From Deltaproteobacteria bacterium UBA5205 (GTDB lineage Bacteria > Desulfobacterota > Syntrophorhabdia > Syntrophorhabdales > Syntrophorhabdaceae), in contig DHVP01000033.1 in NCBI GenBank assembly GCA_002412715.1, positions 1 to 44,726 on the forward strand: DNA of 44,726 bases, read 5' to 3'. A program made the position numbers and the translations under genes. A model generated the notes under the pieces. It was not told the DNA's origin. It saw nothing but the letters and a program-made list of their open reading frames with translations, and did not search any database. The stretch's first letter is position 1, and each line of letters starts with the position of its first letter. Of the stretch, positions 33,471 through 41,000 are shown piece after piece.

Positions 33471-35580
33471 AACAGCCATCAATGGGCCGGAAAAGGAGCA
33501 GATAAGGCCCCTCATCGTTATCCCTGTCTACAATCACGGCGGGACACTGCGGGACGTCGTTGACAGGGCGCTTCACGTGTGCGCCGACGTGCTGGTGGTC
33601 GATGATGGCAGCACCGATGTAAATACCGAAGAGGTCATAAGGGGTCTTCCTGTCCGTCTTGTCCGGCACGAAAAGAACAGGGGCAAGGGAGCGACGATCC
33701 TCTGGGCCGCAGGGGAGGCCAAAAGGCTCGGCATGACCCACATTATCACCATCGATGCCGATGGACAGCATGACCCTGCTGATTTCTCCCGGTTCATGCC
33801 CGTGATCAGCGAAGACCCCCTGGCCATTGTGGTCGGGAAAAGGTTTTTTGACAGCAAGACCGTTCCTTTTTCGTCCCGGTTCGGCAGGGGTTTCTCGAAT
33901 TTCTGGTTCAAAGTACAGACGGGGCGTTCCCTGAAAGACACACAGAGCGGATTTCGTGCCTATCCCGTTGCCGTCCTTGAATGGCTGAAGCTTCACGAAA
34001 AGCGGTTCTCCTTCGAGATCGAAGTGCTGGTCAAGGCCGCATGGGCAGGGATCGCCCCGAAAGAGGTCGATATCTCTGTCCACTACCCCGCGCCAGAGGC
34101 GCGCATCTCCCATTTTCACCCCTTGAAGGACAACCTCGCGCTCACCCTTCTTAATACCCGGCTTACCATTCGCGCCATTCTGCCGATCCCGCAGAGGAGC
34201 TTCATGGCAGAAAGGGACGGATCTGAAAAGATATCGATCCTTCATCCTGCGGCGTCGCTTAAAGGGCTCCTCAGGAAGAACACATCACCGAAGCAGCTTG
34301 CCCTTTCTGCCGGGCTCGGAATCTTTCTCGGCAGCCTTCCCCTCATTGCGTGCCAGACGCTGACGATCCTGATGACGGCGAGCTACTTCCGCCTCAGCAA
34401 GTTTGCCGCCCTGGGTACCAGCCAGTTGTGCATCCCCCCCATTGTACCGGCGCTTTGCATCGAACTGGGTTACTTTGTCCGTCACGGAAGGTTTCTCACG
34501 GAGATCTCTTTCAGGACCCTCGGGTACCAGGGGCTGGAAAGAATCTATGAATGGATAATCGGCGCCTTCATCCTGGGCCCGGTTCTTGGCGTTCTCATCG
34601 GCGGCATCGTCTACGTGATCACCCAGCAGCTCAAAAAGAGAATGGCAGACAAGAGTCCCGAGGACGCGCACAAAAAAAAGGATGGCCGGCAATGGAACAG
34701 CCGGAGCGTTGGTTCAAAGCTCCAGCATAACATCTTCTATACCCTCATCAGGCTCGGGGGGAACAGGGCGGCATACGCTGTTCTCAGTTGCGTCGCCCTT
34801 TACTACACCCTCTGCAGGCCGGCGATAAGGAAGAAAGCCGACCCTTATCTGACGCGGCGTTTCAAAACCGGAAACCTCTTCAAGAAGCTGCTCAACGCAC
34901 ACCGAATATATGTCGGTCTCGGCAAGGCACTCATCGACAGAGCCACAATAGGCATCAAGGGCCCCGAACACATGCGCATTGAATGCGGTGATCGGGATGT
35001 TCTGGCGGACCTTATCAGTGAGGGACGGGGGCTTGTGCTTCTTACCGCCCACGTGGGGTGCTGGCAGGCCGCCATGTCGGCGCTGCATTCTCTCGATGCG
35101 CCGGTAAGCCTTTTGCTTCATCGGGAAGAAGGCGACGTGGACCTCCATTATTTCGAACATACCGGTGGCCCTGCCCCGTTTCGCATTATAGACCCCCAGG
35201 GCTACCTGGGAGGGGTACTGGAAATGATGGAGGTGCTTAAGAGAGGCGAGGTGCTTTCCATAATGGGGGACAGGGTCTTTGGCGACATCAAAAGCACCCT
35301 CTCCGTAGATTTTCTCGGCAGTCCCGTCCGGGTCCCCTTCAGTCCGTTCAAACTTGGGTCGGCGACGGGCGCCCCCATTGCTGTCATGTTTTCCCACAAG
35401 TCCGGGCCCGACAGTTACAAACTTACCGTTGAGGGCATCATACGCGTTCCGCACGAGCCGGGCCGGCCGGAAAAGGTATTTCGCCCCTACGCAGCGCAGT
35501 TTGCCCGGGCCCTTGAATCCTATGTACAGCGTCACCCGTACCAGTTTTTCAATTTTTTTGATATGTGGAAAGAAAACTAA
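33409..35580 (+). CDS. GT2 glycosyltransferase - DUF2062 - LpxL-type acyltransferase fusion
   Basis: About 723 residues from a TTG at 33409. An N-terminal GT2 domain (about 33-240) has the D-D-G-S motif and D116-A-D118 in T-I-D-A-D-G-Q-H. A membrane-spanning DUF2062-like region (about 290-405) follows, then an LpxL/HtrB-type acyltransferase domain (about 440-723), where the H-x4-E box reads H548-V-G-C-W-Q553. Glycosyltransferase/acyltransferase fusions of this kind occur in aryl-polyene clusters. Start problem: there is no good ATG/GTG. The best ribosome site, AAGGAG (33493-33498), precedes an ATA at 33502, exactly where family members begin with P-L-I-V-I-P-V-Y-N. The true start lies between 33409 and 33502. 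Confidence 0.82.
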   Translation: MPRRISALPVTRAREDCIKPETAINGPEKEQIRPLIVIPVYNHGGTLRDVVDRALHVCADVLVVDDGSTDVNTEEVIRGLPVRLVRHEKNRGKGATILWAAGEAKRLGMTHIITIDADGQHDPADFSRFMPVISEDPLAIVVGKRFFDSKTVPFSSRFGRGFSNFWFKVQTGRSLKDTQSGFRAYPVAVLEWLKLHEKRFSFEIEVLVKAAWAGIAPKEVDISVHYPAPEARISHFHPLKDNLALTLLNTRLTIRAILPIPQRSFMAERDGSEKISILHPAASLKGLLRKNTSPKQLALSAGLGIFLGSLPLIACQTLTILMTASYFRLSKFAALGTSQLCIPPIVPALCIELGYFVRHGRFLTEISFRTLGYQGLERIYEWIIGAFILGPVLGVLIGGIVYVITQQLKKRMADKSPEDAHKKKDGRQWNSRSVGSKLQHNIFYTLIRLGGNRAAYAVLSCVALYYTLCRPAIRKKADPYLTRRFKTGNLFKKLLNAHRIYVGLGKALIDRATIGIKGPEHMRIECGDRDVLADLISEGRGLVLLTAHVGCWQAAMSALHSLDAPVSLLLHREEGDVDLHYFEHTGGPAPFRIIDPQGYLGGVLEMMEVLKRGEVLSIMGDRVFGDIKSTLSVDFLGSPVRVPFSPFKLGSATGAPIAVMFSHKSGPDSYKLTVEGIIRVPHEPGRPEKVFRPYAAQFARALESYVQRHPYQFFNFFDMWKEN

Positions 35581-35647
35581 GCACAAATGATCACTTTTTT
35601 GCCGCGAGGCTACACACGATCATTACTAATGGAGAAAGGTCAGCACT

Positions 35648-35902
35648 ATGACGGTTAAGGAAAAACTCAAAAAGATCATCATTGAAGAACTGAAGCTGGA
35701 GGAGATCACGCCTGAAGAAATCGAGGACGACGCGCCTTTGTTCGGGGAGGGCCTGGGGCTCGATTCGCTGGATGCTGTCGAGATCGTAGTCCTTCTCGAA
35801 AAGTATTTCAGCGTCGAGGTGAAGAGCCTCGATGAGGGCAAAGCGGCCTTTCAGTCCATCAATACCCTGGCCGCTTATGTTGAAGAGAGGCAGGCCCAGT
35901 GA
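35648..35902 (+). CDS. Acyl carrier protein 3
   Basis: An 84-residue acyl carrier protein with Ser40 in L-G-L-D-S-L-D-A-V-E as the attachment site. It is highly acidic in helix I-II, as expected. An inverted repeat (AATGATC at 35586-35592 and GATCATT at 35618-35624) lies in the 67-base leader, and GGAGAAAGG gives a ribosome site. Its TGA overlaps the next gene's GTG by four bases, so it is coupled to KS4 and its partner. Confidence 0.95.
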   Translation: MTVKEKLKKIIIEELKLEEITPEEIEDDAPLFGEGLGLDSLDAVEIVVLLEKYFSVEVKSLDEGKAAFQSINTLAAYVEERQAQ

Positions 35903-37101
35903 GCCCGGGCGCGGTCGCCATAACGGGCATGGGCTGTGTGTGTGCTGCCGGGAACAACCTTCCGGAATGCATGGAATCTCTCTTCAGGGGGGAGCGCAAT
36001 CTCGGGGTGCCCATGAGGATTGTCTCCGATCAGGCCACAACCTATCCTGTTTTCGAGGTAGCAGATGACCTTGCGTCATTAGAGACGAGGAACACGCCGG
36101 ACATATCGCGCACGGGCAGGTTTGCCCTCAAGGTTGCCTTTGAGGCCATCGGGGACGCCGGGCTTGACAGGGAATTCCTGCGCTCAAAACGGGTGGGCGT
36201 CTGTATGGGCACAACGGTCGGTTGCGTTATGAACAACGGGGATTTTTACAGGGCGTACCTGAAAGGGCAAGATCCCGACATGGCCGATATAACGAGGTTT
36301 CTCCGGAGCAACCCGGCGGCGTCCGTGGCAAGAGAATTTGATCTTACCGGGCCCTGTCAGACGATTGTCAATGCTTGCTCTTCCGGTACCGATGCTATCA
36401 GGATCGGGGCCCTCTGGATCAAATCGGGTATTTGCGATATTGTGCTCACCGGCGGTGCCGATGAGCTGAGCCATGTTGCCTGTAATGGCTTTGCATCGCT
36501 TATGATCACTGACAGTTCTCCCTGCAAACCGTTTGACCGGGACCGCAAGGGACTCAATCTGGGCGAAGGGGCGGCAATGCTGATCCTCGAATCGGAAGGC
36601 GTGAGGCGCATGAGGAGTAAAGAGGCTCGCACCTTTGTTCTGGGCTCCAGTGCTTCCTGCGACGCCTATCACCTGACCGCGCCCCATCCAGACGGGAGAG
36701 GGCTCAGACGCGCTCTCAAAGAGGGCATTGTCTCAAGCGGTGCTGAAGTAAAGGACATCGCTTTCGTAAATGCCCACGGTACGGGCACCCAGGACAACGA
36801 CCGCGTAGAATCCCGGATCCTGCATGAGGTGCTGCCCGGGGTCCCCTTCCTCTCCACCAAGGGATACACGGGGCACACCCTGGGAGCTGCTGGTGCGATC
36901 GAAGCAGTTTTTACGGTTGCCTGTCTTGAGCAAGGGAGGATACCAAAAAGCGCCGGGTTCAGCAGCCCCGATCCCCAGCTTCCCGCATCTCCCGCGGGGA
37001 GCGAGATGGAGATAAGGGGCTCTGTTGCAGTTTCTGATTCCCTTGCCTTCGGCGGTCATAACGGCGTGCTTGTTTTCGGCACAGGAGGAGACCCAACATG
37101 A
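35899..37101 (+). CDS. FabF-type ketosynthase 4 (paired with a KS-like partner)
   Basis: A 400-residue condensing enzyme. The triad is Cys160 in T-I-V-N-A-C-S-S-G, His293 in N-A-H-G-T-G-T, and His326 in K-G-Y-T-G-H-T-L-G-A-A-G. The N-terminal V-A-I-T-G-M-G-C-V is a typical KAS opening. It starts with a GTG overlapping the ACP3 stop, and its own stop overlaps by four bases a KS-like gene with a substituted nucleophile. ACP3-KS4-partner thus reads as a minimal PKS-like module. Confidence 0.93.
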   Translation: MSPGAVAITGMGCVCAAGNNLPECMESLFRGERNLGVPMRIVSDQATTYPVFEVADDLASLETRNTPDISRTGRFALKVAFEAIGDAGLDREFLRSKRVGVCMGTTVGCVMNNGDFYRAYLKGQDPDMADITRFLRSNPAASVAREFDLTGPCQTIVNACSSGTDAIRIGALWIKSGICDIVLTGGADELSHVACNGFASLMITDSSPCKPFDRDRKGLNLGEGAAMLILESEGVRRMRSKEARTFVLGSSASCDAYHLTAPHPDGRGLRRALKEGIVSSGAEVKDIAFVNAHGTGTQDNDRVESRILHEVLPGVPFLSTKGYTGHTLGAAGAIEAVFTVACLEQGRIPKSAGFSSPDPQLPASPAGSEMEIRGSVAVSDSLAFGGHNGVLVFGTGGDPT

Positions 37102-38168
37102 AACTTTCCATTAAGGGGATGGGCGTGGTGGGTGGTTTCGGATGTGGTACAGACACGCTGCTATCGGCACTCTCCAGCGGACAATGCGCGCCGCAGAATG
37201 TTTCCGTTAAAACATCACAGGGGTCCCTGGACATGGCTGTTTTTTGCGCGGAAACATCAAGGTTGGAAGAGTTTGTCAACAAGAAAGCCCTGCGGCGGGC
37301 CGATCATTTTTCCAAAATGGCTCTCCTTGGGTCGCACCTCGCCCTTCAGGATGCGGGGAAACTGGAGGAAGACCACAGCAGGATGGGCATTATCGTTGCC
37401 ACCGGTTACGGCGCCACCCGTACTACCTATGCCTTTCTCGATTCTTTCATACTGGACGGCGACACCTTTTCTTCGCCGACCTGTTTTTCACATTCCGTTC
37501 ATAACGCAGCTGTCGCGAGCGTTTCCGAGCTCCTTAACATAACCGGGCCAGGGCTTACGGTAAGCCAGTTCGAGATGTCTGTGGCATCGGCGTTGCTTAC
37601 GGCACGGTGCTGGCTTGAAGAAGGCAGTGTCGATTCAGTTCTTTTCGGGGCTATCGATGAATATTGCGATGTCCTCGGCTACTGCTGGCATCGCTATTTC
37701 GGGAACAGGGCAACCGCGCCACACTCGATGGACCCCCTTAACTTTGATCTGCAAAGCGCAATCCCGGGAGAGGGGGCCGCTTTCTTCGTCCTGTCGGACG
37801 ATGATAGAGGCGGTTCACGCTATGGTTTTATAAAGGACATACGCCTAGGAAGGATGGACCAGTGTATTGAGGCTGTGGACAGGGGCACCACCTTCTTTCT
37901 CGGCGCCGATGGCCATAAGGAATGCGGCGCCCGTTACAGGCGCTTCCTTTCGGGGCATTTCCGGACGGAGTGCTACACGCCTTTATATGGAAGCCTGCCG
38001 ATAGGACCGGCCTTTGACATCGCCATAGCGGCCCTATCGATAAAGAACGGAAAGATCTTTCCTTCGCCGCGGGGCAAAAATGAAGGGCAGGGAACCGGTA
38101 TGGGGTCGATCTGCTGTGTAAAGGTCGGCGATCGGGAAGAATTGGGAATGGTTACCCTGGAGGCATGA
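37098..38168 (+). CDS. KS-like protein with Glu at the nucleophile position (chain-length-factor-like)
   Basis: A 356-residue ketosynthase-fold protein. The block I-T-G-P-G-L-T-V-S-Q-F-E159-M-S-V-A-S aligns with the KS motif G-P-x-L-T-V-S-T-A-C-S-S; the Cys position is Glu159. The two His motifs of an active enzyme are also not recognisable in the C-terminal half (no N-A-H-G-T-G-T). It is coupled to KS4 by a four-base overlap. This matches a chain-length factor, although type II PKS factors typically carry Gln at that site. It is the last gene of the operon, and a terminator follows 73 bases later. Confidence 0.78.
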   Translation: MKLSIKGMGVVGGFGCGTDTLLSALSSGQCAPQNVSVKTSQGSLDMAVFCAETSRLEEFVNKKALRRADHFSKMALLGSHLALQDAGKLEEDHSRMGIIVATGYGATRTTYAFLDSFILDGDTFSSPTCFSHSVHNAAVASVSELLNITGPGLTVSQFEMSVASALLTARCWLEEGSVDSVLFGAIDEYCDVLGYCWHRYFGNRATAPHSMDPLNFDLQSAIPGEGAAFFVLSDDDRGGSRYGFIKDIRLGRMDQCIEAVDRGTTFFLGADGHKECGARYRRFLSGHFRTECYTPLYGSLPIGPAFDIAIAALSIKNGKIFPSPRGKNEGQGTGMGSICCVKVGDREELGMVTLEA

Positions 38169-38241
38169 TCGGGAATGTTCCTCAAGGAGGACGGTGTGTC
38201 GTAATATATTAAAACCATACAATTGAAACTGAAAAGCTGCG

Positions 38242-38273
38242 GGGATAAGGCAGGTCGCCTTATCCCTTTTTTT
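38242..38273 (+). terminator. Intrinsic terminator of the long plus-strand operon
   Basis: A perfect 10-bp stem (GGGATAAGGC at 38242-38251 and GCCTTATCCC at 38257-38266) with a five-base AGGTC loop, followed directly by seven T residues (38267-38273). It lies 73 bases after the last stop codon of the operon at 38168, and before the convergent methyltransferase gene. Confidence 0.93.
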
Positions 38274-38293
38274 AATGCGAACACGCTGGCCGT

Positions 38294-39076
38294 TTAGTCC
38301 CGGCCGGGGTATCCCAGTAAATATGTGATCGGTACCGGTGCGGCCGGGGCTTTTATCTCCCCCGCCTTCCATATATAACCTTTTGCACCGGTGCCCATTG
38401 CCAGTTCCCGAAGCTCCCCGGCGGAATAGGTGCGCAGACAGGATACGATGGAATCAAAGAGTATGACTGCCGGCGCGACGGGAACCAGATATGTCCATAC
38501 CAGCCTCGACCACCGGAAAGGCCGGAAAAAGGGGACACAAAAAGGCAATAGAAGGGAAGTCAAAAAGAAATTGAACATCGCCCAGGGCGTCCGCTGGGTT
38601 ATCTCGAATATCGCAATGCCCTGTTGACAGTTCACGGCGTCCTGGAGGATAGCGCGGGCGTCGGCCGACCGGAAATGGTGAAAAGCCGAGAAAATGGTCC
38701 TGAAACCAACGAGGCCTTCTGGCACATGAGCAGCTTCGATAGGCTCTGAACAAAAATCGAACCGGCCCCCAAAAACATCGCGCGCGTATGTGAATGCCTG
38801 TGCGTTGGGGTACTTGTCCGTGAGACACACCTTGACGGGAAAACCCTTGCTTTCGAGGCCCCGGAGCATGTCCAGCCAAGGCCCCCCGCTTCCCGAGCAC
38901 AAGTCGATCACCTGGTTTACGCCAGTATGCTCAAGGGCCTGGCGCAAAAGGGAAACCATGGCCGCGTCCATTTTCCACTTCTTTACGCCAAACTGCAGAT
39001 AGTCGGTAACGATCGCTCGAACAGACTGCGGGCACCACCTGTGGTCACCCATTTCAAACAAGTGTAATCTGTTCAC
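38294..39076 (-). CDS. Class I SAM-dependent methyltransferase with a hydrophobic C-terminal part
   Basis: A 260-residue protein. The SAM-binding motif I is V-I-D-L-C-S-G-S-G-G-P-W (about 56-67), followed by an acidic D-K-Y-P-N motif II-like segment and F-S-A-F-H-H-F-R. Two hydrophobic stretches near 165-205 suggest membrane association. The N-terminal L-H-L-F-E-M-G-D is conserved in relatives, so the start must lie upstream of the ATG at 39052; GTG 39076 (used here) or TTG 39079 fit. It converges on the main operon across the terminator and is divergent from the second FAD oxidoreductase. The target could be a carboxyl, hydroxyl or carbon of the lipid. Confidence 0.75.
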   Translation of the reverse strand: MNRLHLFEMGDHRWCPQSVRAIVTDYLQFGVKKWKMDAAMVSLLRQALEHTGVNQVIDLCSGSGGPWLDMLRGLESKGFPVKVCLTDKYPNAQAFTYARDVFGGRFDFCSEPIEAAHVPEGLVGFRTIFSAFHHFRSADARAILQDAVNCQQGIAIFEITQRTPWAMFNFFLTSLLLPFCVPFFRPFRWSRLVWTYLVPVAPAVILFDSIVSCLRTYSAGELRELAMGTGAKGYIWKAGEIKAPAAPVPITYLLGYPGRD

Positions 39077-39269
39077 CAATCACCACCATACCTTCACGTA
39101 GACCGGAAACTGCTGTTTTTATTGCGCTGTGTGGCATCGGATCTCAGTTCGTTGCAGAAGAAAGGGATGCCAATAATCTACACGAAAATATCTCTTCTGG
39201 CACCTTAAAAAGTGCCTGAGGCCATCTTTCAAGTGATATGTGCCATTCCTACTGCACAATATGTTGTAA

Positions 39270-39298
39270 TTTACAGCTTGAAAGTGGGTCAATATTAG
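39270..39298 (+). promoter_or_regulatory. Weak sigma-70-type promoter candidate in the 277-bp divergent region
   Basis: TTTACA (39270-39275), 17 bp, TATTAG (39293-39298), about 58 bases before the FAD oxidoreductase start. The surrounding intergenic region 39080-39356 also contains a short hairpin (GGCAC/GTGCC near 39195-39215) and an ACAA-TATG-TTGT inverted repeat at 39256-39267 that could be an operator. All are weak matches. Confidence 0.3.
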
Positions 39299-39356
39299 GG
39301 AACAATGGTAAACAACGGACGGATGCAATGGATAAACTAAAAGTCCTGGGGATAAC

Positions 39357-40973
39357 ATGCTCGACGCGGATACGATAGTCGTCGGGTCCGGTGCAGGGGG
39401 CCTTACGGCTGGCTTGGCCCTTGCGCAGGCCGGCGAACGGGTGCTGGTCCTGGAGGGGCATGCCCATCCAGGAGGACTGTGTCACAGCTTTCACCGTGGA
39501 GACTGCTGTTTCAGCCCGGGCGTCCATTACATCGGGCAGCTCGGCCAGGGGGGATCGCTCAGGAAGATATACGAAGGGCTCGGTGTTGCCAATGACCTGA
39601 TTTTCTTCGAGATGAACACTCTTGGATTTGAACACATTCGAATCGGTGACGAGGTCTTCGACCTTCCCAGCGGAAAGGATGCCATGGTCGACCGCTTCAA
39701 AATGCGGTTTCCAGACCAGGCCAGGGGGATAGAGGACTACTTCCGGCTTCTCGATACGGTCTGCAAAGAAATGGCGTGCATCCCTGAGACAAAAAGCTTC
39801 ATCGATTTTGTGACCGTCCCCTTTCGTACCTGGAATATGGGCCGTTACGGGCTCTACAGTCTCGAACACATCCTCCGTGACCGGATATCCGACCCGATGT
39901 TGCGCGCGTTTCTTTCCATTCAATGCGGCGACCACGGACTGCCTCCTTCCCGGGTCCCCTTTATCATGCATGCACCGGTAGCTGGGCATTATATCGACGG
40001 CGCCTACTACCCCCGCGGGGGTGCCGGTACCATCCCGAATGCCCTGATCGAGGGCCTTCGCAAAGCAGGCGGGGACGTCCGCCTATCGACGGAAGTTGAA
40101 AAAATACTCATCGAGAAAAAAGGCAGCCGACGTCGGGCGATCGGTGTTCGCCTTGCAAGAGGCACCGAACTTCGAGCCGGCCGAGTTATCTCCAACGCTA
40201 CCCCGCATATCACCTATGATCGCCTCGTGGGCCGCGAGCACCTCAGTTTACGCCTACGGCGCAAACTTGACCGCACGCGTTACTCAATGGCGGCGCTGAC
40301 CCTTTTTCTGGCCACGGACCTTGACCTCGCATCCATGGGCATGGATTCAGGCAACTACTGGTACGTCCCCGACCACGATCTTGAATTGATCTATGCCCGT
40401 GCCCGGAACCCTGACACGGTCAATGATCCGCTGCCGGCCATTTTCTTTGGAATTACCAGCATCAAGGACCCGAGCAGTTTCAAGGGGGGCCATCATACCA
40501 TTGAGGCTGTCCGCTTCATAACCTATGAGGCTTTCAGCGCCTATGCGGGCTCCACATCGGGGAGGCGGCCCGAGGGATACGCGTCCTTAAAGGACAAACT
40601 CACCGCGGCCATGCTGAGATCGTTGGAACGCATTATTCCCCAAATCGGCGATCATGTGATCTTCTGCGAAATGGGAACCCCCCTTACCAGCGACCACTTT
40701 GTGCGTTCTACCCGTGGGGGCTGTTATGGGACTGAAAAATCTCTCCGGCAGATAGGCCCGTTCAGCTTCAAGCAGTTTTCGGAGATCGACGGCCTCTGCC
40801 TTTGTGGGGCAAGTATCTTGACCCATGGGGTATCGGGGGCGACAACATCGGGCCTTGCCCTTGCAGCAGCCATCTTGGGATGCCGCCCCAGTGAGTTGCT
40901 CAAGGCGACGGGGCAAAAGTTGCGCATATTTTCCGCCGGACAGCCCGATCAGCAGAAAAATGACACGTCTTGA
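39357..40973 (+). CDS. CrtI/CrtISO/RetSat-like FAD-dependent oxidoreductase 2
   Basis: A 538-residue flavoprotein. The FAD motif is V-V-G-S-G-A-G-G-L-T-A-G (8-19), followed by V-L-V-L-E-G-H-A-H-P-G-G (about 29-40), the usual start of phytoene-desaturase-family and retinol-saturase-like enzymes. A C-terminal L-C-G-A-S-I-L-T-H-G-V-S-G-A block closes the FAD site. It is only distantly similar to the oxidoreductase at 19229. It is transcribed alone, divergent from the methyltransferase gene, and ends 27 bases before the convergent HD-GYP gene. It may be the last gene of the biosynthetic cluster. Confidence 0.87.
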   Translation: MLDADTIVVGSGAGGLTAGLALAQAGERVLVLEGHAHPGGLCHSFHRGDCCFSPGVHYIGQLGQGGSLRKIYEGLGVANDLIFFEMNTLGFEHIRIGDEVFDLPSGKDAMVDRFKMRFPDQARGIEDYFRLLDTVCKEMACIPETKSFIDFVTVPFRTWNMGRYGLYSLEHILRDRISDPMLRAFLSIQCGDHGLPPSRVPFIMHAPVAGHYIDGAYYPRGGAGTIPNALIEGLRKAGGDVRLSTEVEKILIEKKGSRRRAIGVRLARGTELRAGRVISNATPHITYDRLVGREHLSLRLRRKLDRTRYSMAALTLFLATDLDLASMGMDSGNYWYVPDHDLELIYARARNPDTVNDPLPAIFFGITSIKDPSSFKGGHHTIEAVRFITYEAFSAYAGSTSGRRPEGYASLKDKLTAAMLRSLERIIPQIGDHVIFCEMGTPLTSDHFVRSTRGGCYGTEKSLRQIGPFSFKQFSEIDGLCLCGASILTHGVSGATTSGLALAAAILGCRPSELLKATGQKLRIFSAGQPDQQKNDTS

Positions 40974-41000
40974 ATCCAATCTCAAAATGGGGTTGTTTTT

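Noticed and set aside
33340..35586. Two long minus-strand frames antisense to the GT2-acyltransferase fusion
   Set aside because: They lack motifs and ribosome sites and reflect high GC third positions of the real gene.
9157..40973. Mobile-element origin of the cluster
   Set aside because: No transposase, integrase, insertion-sequence ends or direct flanking repeats were seen; the nearby tRNA-Arg is about 3.7 kb away and has no visible attachment-site duplicate.
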